Of a stretch of 64,000 bases of DNA, positions 20,081 through 34,300 are shown piece after piece (positions within the stretch are counted from its first letter, which is position 1; the number at the start of each line of letters is the position of its first letter). Source of the DNA: Siphonodentalium dalli (taxonomy: Eukaryota > Mollusca > Scaphopoda > Gadilida > Siphonodentaliidae); NCBI GenBank assembly GCA_032622095.1, contig CP136063.1:29016987-29080986 (forward strand), given 5' to 3'. The notes beneath the pieces are model-generated. The model saw nothing but the letters and a program-made list of their open reading frames with translations, ran no database searches and was not told the DNA's origin. The translations under genes were made by a program, and so were the position numbers.

Positions 20081-20250
20081 CAGGACCTCTGCGCGACTAA
20101 ACAGTCGCAAATTTAGAGGCCATGCGGGCAAGCCGTGAAAGAAGCCAACAGTAACAACATATCACACCACTAAAAGGTCAACGACCATCCAAAAGAATTA
20201 AAAAGAGAAAGATATTAACTTTTGTAAAATATGTTATGTCTTTTTTTATA
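20081..20250. repeat. 170-bp direct repeat, second copy
   Basis: Same as 19636-19805 with only a few substitutions. The spacer 19806-20080 holds no recognisable feature. Confidence 0.85.
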
Positions 20251-20659
20251 CTGTTTTCAAAATTAAAGGCAGACAATATGAGGTGTTAAGGAATGAGCCA
20301 TTCGACGCCTTCGAATATGTCGAGGGTATACCCCCCCCCCCCAATCACTCTCCCTCTCCCACAAAAATGCTTCGCGTCAACCACTCTTACTTCTTCTTAA
20401 TATTTGGTTGCAGTAGAGTGCTGACGGCCCCTTCAAATTTTCTGGGGGGTGGGGGGTCATCACCAAATGACCAAACCTAGTTTGTATAATAGTTATATTT
20501 TTCAGTTACCACGTTATCCGACAGACCAGACAGACTTAAACAACAAATATGTCATGAATTGTAAGAGCAATTGAATCAGGCCAATTAGATATGAGGATAG
20601 AATGTAATTCCCTAGGACACACTTCCCTTCTTGTCGCCCTATTGATCCATAGTTATCTA

Positions 20660-20890
20660 AGTCAACGAGACGAGTAATAATCGATAATGAAAACTCAGAT
20701 TGGAAACTCGTAAAAGCAGGTGTTCATCAAGGATAAATACTTGGACCTTTACTATTTATAGTTTATATAAATGATATTTCTAAAAATGTTACTTGTCAAA
20801 TTCGACATATTTTGCTGACGATATATCCATGTTTCTCACTTTAGAAGATCCAGACAGAGCAGCAGATCTGATGAATATGGATATCGCGTG
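20660..20890 (+). pseudogene. LINE reverse transcriptase fragment
   Basis: The plus strand encodes KAGVHQG, then ILGPLLFIVYINDISKNVT (with an in-frame stop replacing the usual serine) and, after a frameshift, FADDISMFL and DPDRAADLMNMDI. These are the conserved HQG...GPLLF and FADD blocks of a CR1/Jockey-type reverse transcriptase. Only about 75 codons remain. Confidence 0.75.
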
Positions 20891-21127
20891 ACTATGGTGG
20901 GGTGGGGGGTTTGTTGGTTACTATGCGTGGGTAAATTCAATGTTAGCAATATGTCGTCATATATTTTACATAAATATACAATATACATAGGTTGTTGCAC
21001 TAATTGCATTGAATTATTTAATTCGTTTGGAAGTTTTCATACATTTAATTATATACATGTTGTTTTTGGGTGCATTCTTTGAGCAACTCTCTGGAAGATC
21101 TTGGTCGGATTCACATTCATTTGCGAG

Positions 21128-21400
21128 GATTTTTAGATAATGGGGTGAGTGGTTTAGGGTGGCTGGCCCCGGGATTGTCGGGAGGACCGAATGGTCCTCC
21201 CCTTAACCCCTCATATGTTTGCCTTTATTATAAATACACACACACAAAAAAAGATAGCATTTTTCTGTTTGGATTATTTTTCTTTTTCCTCTTTTTCTTT
21301 GCTTTTGTTGTTCTCTCAGAAAGTTTTCATCTTCTTCTCTCCATTTCTTTTTTAGTTTCTCTTGTTCATCTTCGACATGATTTTTAGATAATAAGTTCAA
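21128..21400 (-). repeat. Second copy of the retroelement 3' end
   Basis: On the minus strand a lysine-rich reading frame (EEDENFLREQQKQRKRGKRK) is followed by AATAAA, ATATGAGGGGTTAAGG and the hairpin AGGACC-ATTC-GGTCCT, then CAATCCCGGGGCCAGCC. The order and words match 16606-16740. Confidence 0.6.
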
Positions 21401-21434
21401 CAGCGTTGTTAAACATTACCTGAAAATCTCCACA

Positions 21435-22080
21435 ATGAATTATAGGAATACACAAGTAAATATCATACGTAGTTCACTGTCTGTCTCTGAACACAACAGA
21501 TTCTTAACATCCCTTGGAAGTTCACTGATCAATGCTTTTGATCAATACACCCAATTAGTGCAACATCTGTCTCATGTTGGTATTCACTCACACCTTCCTC
21601 GGACATCGACTGATCAAAGATTTTTTTTATCAAAACACAAAAATAGTGCAACATATGTTTCCATCAATTTAAAATTGGCTTGTGATCTTAACAAACGTAG
21701 GTGCGCCTTTGCCTATCAAACACCTATACTGTGCATGGTTATATATCTAATTGCAAACTCACAAACACTACAAACGCTCTTCAGTGGAATTACAGTATTC
21801 AAAAGTGGGTTGGAGGAGAGGGCCGACGCCCCTTTGAAATCTTCCCGGGTATCATCCCCAACTCCCTGGTGGGTAAATGTCCGCATTGTCATTTCAAGGG
21901 CGGGTGGGGAAATGTCCGGGATTCTCTTTGCCCATCAAAGATTCTCTTATCAACCAATTCATAATTATTAATTAGCACGTTCTTTTTATACCTCATATAA
22001 ACATACTTTCCCTCTTACTTTTTGTTTTAGAAATAAAACCCAAACTATGCATCTTCTAATTCTCTCACGACCCTCACATA
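21435..22080. other. no supported gene
   Basis: A 178-codon open frame runs here on the plus strand, but its composition, the lack of splice or domain signals and the overlapping frames give no support for coding. A GGGGAAATGTCCGGGATT word near 21907 also occurs near 39690. Confidence 0.4.
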
Positions 22081-22092
22081 TATTGTTTAATT

Positions 22093-22239
22093 AAGAAATA
22101 AATACACGGTGTAGAGGTGTGTATGGTCAAGTTGTACCACAAAAAACTGATTGTAGGACGACGCGTAGCGGAGTCCTACAATCAGTTTTTTGTGGTACAA
22201 CTTGACCATACACACCTCTACACCGTGTATTTATTTCTT
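22093..22239. repeat. Perfect 67-bp inverted repeat with 13-nt spacer
   Basis: Left arm 22093-22159 (starting AAGAAATAAATACACGGTGT) matches the inverse of right arm 22173-22239 at every position I could check. The spacer is GACGCGTAGCGGA. There is no visible target-site duplication. Either a young hairpin MITE or a palindrome. Confidence 0.9.
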
Positions 22240-24945
22240 TTGTAATACGACTGAAAGTTTATGGTCACAATTCGACTGAATAGTCAACGAAATACTGCGC
22301 TTTTTCGGTCTCAGGTGAGAAAACATTTTGTGGTGTAATTCGTATTGGGCGTACTCGATTCTTTGCATGGAGTACTCTAGTAATTTGTTTGCGTAAATAA
22401 TCGTTGTGATTGGCTAAAAAACGATGTGTTTTCAGCGGCGCCCGTGCCTTTCATTTAAATTGTACAGGAAATACGATTGCTGTCATTTCTGTGTTGAACG
22501 TTGTTGGGACAACTCCAACAACATGAATATTATCATCGACTATGGACCATTTTCCTTACACAAAGCGATCTAAATGATCTAGTTTACTAAACTAATCTTA
22601 TTCCCTTTCTGTACTGGTGAACAAGCGCTTTCATTTTCAACTTGATTCCGAAATATCGAATATGATCGAGATTCGAATCGACGAATGCACAACCCGGCCC
22701 CATGGATTTATTTTGTCATTTAATATACTTATTAAGTAACTTTCTTTGGTCGTAACATATATCAGTATATAATAACATCATTTGGACCATATTCATTGGC
22801 AACCAAACTGGTTTCAAGCGAAAAATCGCTAGAAAATTCGCAAGATTGTCAAGATGTAGCAAAATAATTCAAAGGGTTACGGGTGCGGGTGTACTCCGTT
22901 GATGCCCCGTTTGCGCGGAGTTAGAAAAGACGGGAAAAGTCGCGTGCGGCGATCTAAATAAACCGATTTTTTTTTATGGTACAATTGGAAAAAGTAGAAT
23001 TGTACCACAAAACTGGAACGAGATAGCCATGGTAACTCGGGCCACTGGCCAATCAGGACATGGCTTTTAAGCATAGTTAGGCAGGGTCATATTACAAAGG
23101 TAAATAATCCAACCAGACGCTATTAAATTACCATGTCTTTGATGTAAACATATTTTATTCCAATAAAAAAATAACATGTTTAAATATTTGACAAATATTT
23201 TACAGTAAGACATAATAATATATATAATCGGAACAATTTTTGAGATCAAGAGGCCAAGTATATATGTACACCATATATATATATATAATATAAGCCTAAA
23301 GTTGAACATTTGTCGGGCTTCTGGCGAATACAATGCAAAGCTTGTTGTCTCAATTATGGACACACAGTTCCATTGAATATTCCGCCAGGCTATTGTCTTC
23401 AATGAATTACGTGATGCTCAGGCTGAAAATTAGTCACATTGACAATGAAAACACTTAACGCGGTTTCATTTTGTGAACTTTAGTTCAGTATTCACGAATG
23501 GAATGTTTTGAAAGAGCAAATGAAAACAATTGCCAGCGACAGTATATATTTATTGGGTGACGTTAAGTGGCTATTCCATATCATATCCATCCTCATCATA
23601 TACATTATATGCTCGCGGTACACCTCATCTAAGTTATTTTAAATCATTTGTATTATAACAAGGAACAGTAACATTATCACAGGTTAGTTTTGTTTACCAG
23701 TATATAATATTTATTTATATCACTATACAACAGTGCATATATATATTTGCGTGTGCTCCATTTTGCTATTGTTATCCAGGATGCATGGATAACCTACATG
23801 CCATATCCAAATTATACATGTGTATGTCATACCGCGTTTTGTATAAATTATAGAGAATACCTCTATACATTGTACATGTATATTTACACGGTAGATAATA
23901 TGGAAGAACACGATAGTCCCAGTTAAGATTTAGCTGACTCATCGTCGCATACTCGTGCATACCTCGTTTGGGACTGGGATTGGTGCAACACTCCAAACGT
24001 TTTGCAAACTTAAGATTCTTGCAAATTTCGTACAATACCGCAGTTATAACTTTGGTGTAAACAATATTTATTTTAAAAAATCAAACATATGACATAAGAT
24101 TCGTTTTGAGCACATAAGGTTGCCATCCGATGTCACATGCAACTATTACATAAATTCAGTTTTGCTATCTGCTATATGTGAGTGGAACTCTCACCCTGAC
24201 AACACACGCAATTGTAATACAATTAATGATTTTTAAAAATCACTAAACGCAAGCACATCACGGCGCGCCCCAATCAACTATTTCCACAGTAAGTGTCGCA
24301 AATCACAAATACTCCCTTCTCCCTTAAATACATATTATGGACTTATTCGGATGCCTGAAATTAATAAGTTAGTACCCATGCAGACTCTATATGCCAACAT
24401 GGGGAATGTAGCATTCAACTAACATCGTCGAAAATTTCAAAGAAATCAACCATACCATGCACACCATCAAACACTACGCTCATTTAAAAAATTATATAAT
24501 TACATGTTTCGGGACGCATCTATCGGCGATAAACTAACGAAAAAGAGTCACTGCTTTTAATTCATATATCAGATTGACGGTGACTGTTGTCAATTTGGAT
24601 ATATGCTATACTTGTCAAAATGACAGGAACTCAGTCATCATTAAAATATTAAAAATATGGCATTTATCCAAAATTTCGCGATAGAATTAAAGGCACGGGA
24701 GGCCTTAGTTGTCGAAAATATTCATATTTGTTCCAATTACCGTAAACAGAAAAACATTAAAACGCATACCGTTTCCTTCATATATACCATGACCATCGCG
24801 TAAACAACATGCTATCATAAGGACTATATTTTACCTAAGCAAGAGCCTGATTGTGTTACAGAAGACTGCACAGTGTTTCTGGCTAATCACACACAAATGA
24901 TATAAAAGCTCTTTATTAGTTCCATGTCAGGCATTCAGCAGCAAA
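22240..24945. other. no recognisable gene
   Basis: AT-rich sequence. A small inverted repeat (ATGGTACAATT...AATTGTACCAC) is at 22976-23009 and echoes the palindrome at 22093. Otherwise I see nothing to annotate; 5' exons of the ATPase gene could be hidden here. Confidence 0.45.
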
Positions 24946-24949
24946 GAAT

Positions 24950-25150
24950 GCCCATTTTTCGACTTAGGAAAATTTTCGCAAAATGTACTATTATGTCCGA
25001 GCTTTTATTCCTACATTTTTCTGTCAATTCTGTTAAAACTTGGCACATCTATTGAGTACCATGGGAACCTGTGCACCTGCGATTATGATGTCTGTCCGAC
25101 TTTTTCTTGTGGAGTTATTGCCCTTTTTGCAAATTTCACGATTAACAAGT
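24950..25150 (+). repeat. Fragment of the GTCCGTCC-type dispersed repeat
   Basis: Words such as GAGCTTTTATTCCTACATTT, CCATGGGAACCTGTGCACCT and GTCTGTCCGACTTTTT recur in the same order at 62800-63150. This copy lacks the GTCCGTCC run. Confidence 0.8.
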
Positions 25151-25239
25151 TGAATTTGTCAACTATGTGAACAGAATTGGTATATGTTCTTTTCACCACA
25201 TACATCACATATTAGGTTATGAAATATTTGCATTTTCAG

Positions 25240-25378
25240 GCATGAAACCAGTTCAAGTAGAGGCCAATACTTGGGGGTACAAGAGAGGTACTGTCTTTGA
25301 GAAGATTTCCAACTTCACGATGAAGATTATATGTACGGTCAGCCGACCAAACAGCGTCGTCAATGCAGGATACGTTGT
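25240..25378 (+). CDS. ATPase gene exon 1 (first one seen)
   Basis: Acceptor GCATTTTCAG, donor GTAAAT. Encodes MKPVQVEANTWGYKRGTVFE, KISNFTMKIICTVSRPNSVV, NAGYV. The exon begins in phase 1, so an earlier exon probably exists and the ATG at 25242 need not be the start. Confidence 0.6.
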
Positions 25379-28300
25379 GTAAATAACAAGAACTTGTGGA
25401 TCTAAGGGGTAAGTTTTATTTGCATTAGTTTGATGTTTTGACTCAGTTTGTCAGTTCATGGCTGATGTTCCTTTTAACAGACAAGAAAAAAGTCTAAGTA
25501 ATTCGGAATTTTTTTTTTCATTACAATTGTCCCAAGTTATCTAAAATTACATATCCGCATGTTGTGTCATTTTCACCCTACTGGAAATTTCAAACAAGTT
25601 CTACATTGGTTAAGAGACCAAAATGTAACAACATAGTATCTAAAGTGTTCGGTATCAACTCATTCATTGCTCACTAAATAATCTATTCAAATGCATTGAC
25701 TAAATTATATCTAATAAATATTCTATTTTTTCTTTTTTATAGAATTGCCAACTTCCAGGCTGAACATGTAGTGAATGGTATTTCACTGTCACATGCTTTA
25801 TCCAACACATACATAGGAGATGGTAAACAAGCCCTGAGAGTTAAGCTTTCTACAACACAGTATTTTGACCTGCTGTCTGGTAATTATATTAGTTTTATGA
25901 TTCTCGGTAGACATTAGATACAATGATCTGGATATTCTTCATGGCGGTGACAGAATTGCCTGTTTGAACTTTGAAAAATTATATCTGCGGTCTACTAAAA
26001 TCAGCTCCATCCATTGCCCCACTTTGTTTCCGGAGCAGAAATCAAATAAATTTCAACGAAAGCAAACAAAATTTTTTGTGACTAAACTGGCCCAAATACA
26101 AATTCAAATCTGTGGGTTGGTACAACAATGTTCACAAGGATTATGGATCTTTTTTGATAATTTAATTATTTTTCCGGGTGATAACTCCAGCTAGTAACCT
26201 GTTCGAGTTTGGATTTGGCTCGAAATTTATTATTATGGGCTTTTTGGACTCAATAAATTGAGTTTTCTTGGTTTATAAACGATGATAAAGAACAAGGCTA
26301 GGATAGGTTTTCTTCTGGATAAAGGCAATGTTGAATTATATTCTGTATCTGTATCTGTATTAGGTTCAGCGTAGGATCCTTCCGGATATGAGTACGCTTG
26401 TGCTGGATCAGTATGATGGTGTTTGACTGCTGGATGATGTTGTCTCCAGCAGTGAGGCACATGCACTTTCCTCAAGCTGATTCCATTCCAGTATAGTTTT
26501 CGAGAAGAATGAATGTTTAAGTTCCTTTGTGGCGGCCTTGATCAGCTTGAAGGGTTTTGAGTTATTACACTCATAATTTTGCACGATGTTTTGTGACTGA
26601 TAACCCTCGAAGTGTTTAGCAACGATCTTACGGCCCACTTTTTTGTCGATTAGTATTTCATGGGTTGTGACAGATGGTAACTTCCCGTCAACTATCTTAC
26701 GGAAGAGTGTCAACCTCTGTGTGCGTCTTCTATCTTGGAGTGGGTGGAGTCCTAGATGGTCTTTCATGGCTGTAACAGCTCCTTCTTCCCTGGATCTCCA
26801 GTCATTGGTGATAAATCTGGCGGCTCGTTTCTGGATCCGTTCAATTGCATCGATGTCTTTTTGCAGGAACGGATCCCATACCTCAGCAGCATAGTCGAGT
26901 TGAGATCTTACCAACGTCTCGTATGCTATTTGCTTGCTCTTTGATGGTGCCCGATGGAGGTTTCTTCTGAGGAAGCCGAGTGTACTGCTTGCCTTGTTCG
27001 TCATCTTATTTATGTGATTTGTCCAAGATAGGTCGCTAGATAGTGTGACTCCAAGATAAGGGGTATCATCGACTGCTTGCAGGATGTGATTGCAGAGCTT
27101 GTACATATGGGTGGTCTTTGGTCTTAATGACATCACGAAGCATTTTTTGGAATTGAATCTCATACCCCAGTCGTCTGCCCATTTTTCTAGATGATTGAGG
27201 TCTTGCTGGAGTGCTTCGTGATCCCTTTGAGATGTTATTTGTCGATAGAGGAGACAGTCGTCTGCAAAGAGACGTGTTTGTGATGTTACACATTCTGGTA
27301 GGTCGTTTACGTGGCATACGAAGAGTAGCGGACCAAGGACAGTACCCTGTGGAACACCAGACTCCACTGGTTCTTTTTGGGAACATGAGCCTTCGACAAC
27401 GACTCTCATATGACGTTTAGTGAGGAAGGTGGTTAACCATTTATGGATGTTTCCTTTAATGCCATAGTTCTCGAGTTTTGCAAGTAATTTCTTGTGTGGA
27501 ACAGTATCAAATGCTTTGCTAAAATCGAGGACTATCATGTCAGTCTGGATTTTCTTGTCGAAGGAGGTGAATAGGTCTTGAGTAGTGTTTATCAGTTGAG
27601 TCACGCATGAAAATTTCTCACATTATTTGTAGTTACAAATATAACCAAATATAATTTTATTTATATGTAATTATAATTTATCCCCATACCAATGCCCATA
27701 TTTTCCATTCATAGAGCTTCTAGATAATTTCGCCGACCAAGAAAATCCACCATCAAAGGCATTGGTCTCTGCAGCAGGATTGCAACATGGCACCAATCTT
27801 ATATTTCTCAATCCAGAGCAGATATTCTCCACATCTGGCATACAGGCTTGTTGATTTATGACTAGTACGATTATACCCTGACAAACTCTTATGGATTACA
27901 TCCAAGATATATCTTATTCCCTGACTGTAGTCATTCCAGTACAGAAACATGGGTGTGTAACATGCCCTAATTTTTCCTAAAGACTATCTATATTTGTCAG
28001 GTTTGCTTAGAATAAATAGTATCAGTATGGTATATACCCTTAACGACTGGAGTGAGTGGAGGTATGGAATCATGTCTATATAATCTTATTGAAAATATGT
28101 TCTACATGTAGATATATAAACAGAAAATTTCTCACATTATTTTCATTCAATTCCAAATATATGTGTGTAATGTGTTTTGTAAACATTGAATTGACAACAA
28201 ATTTCAGATGTTTTAAGGGATGGATAATACTGGAACATATATTACATCTGTAGATTATTTATTTATATGTGCGATGAACAATTATTTTAATGAGGAAAAA

Positions 28301-31300
28301 TTGTATTATTAGAGCACAATGGAGACATTTGTATAGCGTTTTGTTTACATATGAGAATTTTTCTGCCTTGGTAACCAATAAGATGTGGTTATGACTTTTG
28401 TTGTTGATCAGAATTTTCTTTACTAGTTTATGACAAAATAATTTAACTCACTAAATTAAGCCATTTGGCAATCAGATTCTTTTAAGCAAAATTCTTCCAG
28501 AATGTGTACCAAATTGTGCGATATGGTGTAGCAAACTTTGATTATGGTGTTTCTATAACATTTGAACATGATAGATGTCTGTTTAGTTGCCATACATCTT
28601 CATGTTTTCATATAAAAATACTTTTTTCAGATTTCACCGATGGAGTGCAATTACATCTGGTTAGACGGATACCCGGGTTGTCCTTCCAAGCAACACTTCG
28701 GGCGATCGATCGACACACCGATAAACATCCATCCATTTCGACAACTTCTTCGTACTGCAAAAGATGTCATGGCTGACAATTATGCTCCGTTCGTTTTGGC
28801 AAGCCATCTTCTTGGTTAGTATATTTTGGTATTCTCATTAGTATCCCGGAAAGCATTGATTCAGAAAATTTATGTTAGTTCCCCATATCAGTTAGAATAA
28901 AATAGCACAAACCATTCACGAGGTCAATTTCATAGTACACTTTGTTAACATCATCGACAATGGAACCCACATTTTGTTTGCACACAAGGGATGAATAATG
29001 CTATTCATCATGGAGTGAGGTATATAGAGGATCTCACATGAGTTTTTTTTATATACAAAATTTATCAACAGAGTTCACTAAATTTTTATTTGAGCTGAGG
29101 TTTACCGAGGCTCAAATAGAATTTAGTGGTCGAGGTTGATAAATTACTTATAAAATAGAACAAGTTTGAGATACCTTTTATCACATGATCAAATAAATGC
29201 GTATCAATGCCATGTATTCATCGAAAACAACTATCATATAAATAGCAAGTCATTTAAATAATGGCGTGACGTCATCGCACGTGCTAACCCATACCGAACT
29301 CGAACATGTTCGCTTAATGTTCAGCAAGTGTTCTGAGAAGTGTCTAAGAACACTAGTGAGAACACTAAGGGCACTCCTGAACCATTACACTATTAAGTAC
29401 TTATTATATGCTAGAACATTAGTGCTAATGTTCCTAGAGTAGCCTAATGTTCGGTAAGTGTTCTGAGAAGTGTCTAAGAACACTAGTGAGAACACTAAGG
29501 GCACTCCTGACCCATTACACTATTATGTACTTAATATATGCTTGAACATTAGTGCTAATGTTCCTAGAGTAGCCTAATGTTCGGTAAGTGTTCCCACAGG
29601 CCGAATTATGCAAATTAGCTTAGTGAGGGAACACTAATATAGATGTTCCTAGGAACCTCGGAACACTTATATAGATGTTCCTACTAATGTTCCTAGGGTC
29701 TCCGAACACTTATAGATGTTCGTACTAATGTTCCTAGCGTCTCCGAACACTTATATAGGTGTTCCTGCTAATGTTCCTAGGGTCTCTGAATGCTTATATA
29801 GGTGTTCCCACTAATGTTCCTAGGGTCTCTGAACGCTTATATAGGTGTTCCCACTAATGTTCCTAGGGCTTTTCGATCATCAATATTGATGTTCCCAGTA
29901 GTTTTAGATCACCAAGATAATTGATACTAGTGTTATTTCCATCATCAATATGACTTTTCAATATAATGTATAAATATAAATAATTGTTTACCAAAAACCT
30001 GACCAATCCTATAGCTTTTCAAAATATAAGTGCTATGAGCAGTATGTGGTAGTGAGATATTCTTTTAAGAAGCTAACATTTCTCAAACAGCTCAAAGACA
30101 AGCTAGATATAACCCTTTCATGGTGTGGGCTGCGCTGTTGCAGCATTAATCATCATGTGGCAGTGCATTCTCTTATATATGTGAATTTCCCATAGGGAAA
30201 AATATTGTTATGCCAATGTAGTCTCTTATATATGCGAGGTTCCCTATGGGGGGGGGGGGGGGGGGCGGCTTGCATATATGAGAGAATTTATTGACACAGG
30301 AAGGGTTAAAATAGCACCAACAGTAAGTGAGCATCAATCTATTAATAGAGTCACTTACTTGCAACCAATTGGCAATCTATCCACGTTTCGTTAAGAAATT
30401 GATTCCAGAATGAAATTCATCACATATTTATTATACAGTAGAATACTAGCTAGTAGGATATCTACACCATATACATGTACATGTAACACACAGTCATAGT
30501 CATTGTCTATAGTATTATACTATTATTATGTCCATGTTCATTGTTTCTTTTCAGGTTCCGCTTTCTTTTTTTTGTCTTTATTCTTGGACTCTTCACTGAA
30601 AGAATAAGCATTTTGATGTCACTATAAATTCAAATCAATTAGCTAGGCCCAACAGTTTTTGTTAAACTCAGGATATTTTCCATGTTTAAATTTTTAAGGA
30701 TATTATATATAATAGCGGTGACTGAGTTAATTGAAATTGCAGTTCAAAGAATAATTTGACAGTTCTGAAATGTCTAGTTGACATCGTGGTTATCTTCATA
30801 TAACACATCAGTTAATTAGTAGAATGAGGTCATTTTCGGGTAAATAATATATGAAAACTGAACCACACATGTTCATTACTGGTTTATGGCACTCGTGGGA
30901 TCATGAAATGATACACATTTACAAGTTGAGGCCACATAGTATTCTTAAACCCTCACTATAGTACCATGAACTGAAGACTAGTAACACAACAACTGCAGTC
31001 CAGTTACTTAATATGATATGAAACATGGGAATATGTTTATAAAGAAGTCTTACTCTCGTCGGGCATTTGAGCATTTCCGGCAAAACTTTTTGTTCACTTC
31101 AACGTTTGTCGGCTGAATCCACTCCCTTTTCTTGCAGTAAGCCAAAAGATATTCTGTTGGTAGAGAAAAACAATACTTATAAATATAAAAGCTAAACAGT
31201 TAAAGGTTATGAAATTTTATCAAGTTTTATGTTATTGAAATGCCCCAGCATCTGAGAATGGAAAACTCAATATAGCACTGATAATCTACAGAATGAACAC

Positions 31301-34300
31301 AAATGAACACCATTCGCATTCAAGTGATTACAGACTGTAAATTTAACATAAAATTGATGCATTTTATGAAATATAGAGAATTCAAAAAGACATTGCTTTT
31401 TAGCATTTTGCAAATTATGTGTTACGCTATAGTCTGATTAGCTAAAGCAAAAACACTTTTCGTACAAATTGGTTCAGATCCCGATAACACCTTTAAAATT
31501 TAAATGCATTTATCTATTTTGATCCTGGAGTGTGACAAAAGCAATACATTACTGAAATGAAATTAACATGTGAGACTGACAAGGTAACTACAATCTGATA
31601 AAATAATAGAAAACAGTCTTACAATAGACAGAATAACTTTCAAGTTCAAATTATAATGATATATAATTATAATATAATATATTAGATATTAAAAATTACC
31701 TTTCACTGCCAACACTTTAGTGGCATCCAATGGCTGTCTTTCATCCTGGACACTGCCTTTTGGTTGTCGCAACCCACATCCGCGAGAAACTGCTAGCTCT
31801 TTTGGAGTGAAGATCAGGTCTATGACATTATTTAATAAAGCAATACCTGGTTCTTTACTTGATCTCGCAGCAGTTCTTTGAGCATCATTCAGCCTTTTAC
31901 TATCTGCCAGAACATTTGCGTACTTCTCTGGCTGGTCTGGATCAATGATCAGAGGAATCATTTTAGAGGTCTGAAATAGATAAAGCTTTATGAATAACAT
32001 AATGACATTCAACCTCTCTATTTTTAGAAGACTTCACCAGTGACTCTGAGTGACTTATAAATTGCTTGACCATGCAGTTACATGTATATAACAAGATTAT
32101 TTTAATAAGAACTGACTGAAAATAATTGAGTAAAATATCAATTAAACCGAATAAATTATTTGGCACTATTATTTGGCACTTGAGAAGGAGTACCGAAGGA
32201 AATTGTTAATGCATGCACAGACGATGGATGCCAACCATTGTAAAGTCAAGCTAAAATACTTTTTGCAAAAATTAAATTCGAAAACAATAAAAATAAAACT
32301 AGATACGTGTACATCATATCACATTAGGCATATTTCAAACTCACTAGTTTGTCCTGATCATCTGGAGAGAACAATCTGTTGGCTGACAGTTTTCTCAGTG
32401 GTGTACATGTACTCTTTGGCATACAATCTGTCTGAGTTATTGTACATGTAGGTGTATGAATGTCCTGATGTTTCAATCGTTGCGCTGGTGTTGAAAGCTG
32501 TGGTACCGGTATGTTAGCTGCATGAGCTGAAAAGAAATGTATACTGAATTGCATAACAATATTACAATATTATGATTGACCTCAATACAATAAATAAAAT
32601 TAGCCGAAACAAGAGATGGACTGTCGTCCGGTGCGTACTGCCTAGTGTGGGCATATATCTACAACTTATGATGGCTATACTCAGACAGATGGACCCAAAA
32701 TCAGCATTTTCATATATTAAACAAAGATGAATAGCTATAGAACAAAAAACCAAAACAAACATTTGAATGTGTCCTCATAGTGGTGAACATCAAGATATTG
32801 ATATGAAAAATACTTTCCATGGTCACAACAAGTTTCCAGCTGAGTTAAATTTTTCGCACTGAAGTGAAACAAATGCTCTATATTTCTACCATATGATGTA
32901 CTAGTTTTAAAGTACTAACACGGAATGCTCTTTTATGTTCCATGCCATGATCATGTTCAATGTTGTATTTGTTATGACTTCAATTGCGTCTCTCATATTT
33001 TTATCAAACTATTTCAATGCAGGGAGAAATACTTAATATTATTAGGTTTATTTTGAACTGCAAACTGCCAATTGGCTTTAAAGGCAGTTTGTTTTCAGTA
33101 AGTAAAGCTTTATTTCCAAATGGAGAATTACCTTTAGCAGCAGACAATGATACTGGAGTATCATTCTTTGCTATCCTTAACGCCATTTCTAAATGATGTA
33201 TCAGGCCTTCTCCTGTCAGTGTGGGACCTGAATACAGATAAGATCAACAACTTATTCAATTGGAATAGAATATTATATACCGGTATTACAAAGTTGAAAT
33301 TTTGACTCTTATTCATGAGAAATTTGTATTTATATACAAGAACAACTTTCAGTTTTATTATGCAAGTATATGTACTGTGTTGTGGTTTTATCTGTTACCT
33401 TACTTAGATTGAGTTATAATTTATAATTATATAATCAACAGAGTCTGATAGCAACCTCAGATATTTACATATATATATATTAGTAAGGCCATTTATAGCC
33501 ATGGGGAAATTTTCCAGGCAGGGATTTTTTTCACCAGCCATTTGAAGCCAATAAAATAGTTTTGAATTACTTGTAACTCCCAAAAATTCAAGAATGAGCT
33601 TAACATTAGTTTGGTTTATAATCATACCATCCAGACATGGATATTTGGAAAATTATATGCATATTTACATGTGTATACAGTGATGACTATATTCTCACCT
33701 CTCTGTTTTAATTGTTCTAATTGAACATTCAACAAGGCAATCTCTTCACGCTGTCTTTCTACAGTTGTAGAAGCTGACCTTGCTTCTTCAGTTGATTCTT
33801 GCAGCAGATTTTGCATTCGACCCAGTTCGCTGCCCATTACACTGAGTTGAACTTCCATGTTCTGAAGGTCCCTATTTCTGTCAGCAAGAGTGGCTTCGAG
33901 CTGATTAATCACAGATTGTGGTGGCGGTTGTGCTATATATTCCACAGAGCCATTGATAATGTTATTGCTCTCTTTCAATATATCAGAGATGCTGGCTGTC
34001 ACAGTTTCAGGAGGCTGATTTGCTGGCTCGACTACAGTTGTACTTTCTTCACCATCATTAATAAGGTCCTCAAATCCAGCCAACAAGCTCATCCTTTGTA
34101 CTGTCTCTTTGTTTGACTTCTTCGGCAGTTCATTCTCCTTCATGTTCTCGGCACTCTTTTCTTTCCTGGCCCGCTTTACAAGTGGCTTTGTCTGACCTTC
34201 TTGCTCCTTCTGTATCAGTTCCTTCAGACCTGTTGATGCCCCTCTTTTTCTGCCATCACTGGAACGGTCCTGTCCATATTTGACCAACTCTTCAACAGAG

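Noticed and set aside
21435-21971. 178-codon plus-strand open frame
   Set aside because: Unlikely composition, no domain, overlapped by another frame over half of its length.
29290-29880. CRISPR-like array
   Set aside because: Units are contiguous, with no unique spacers, in a eukaryotic context.
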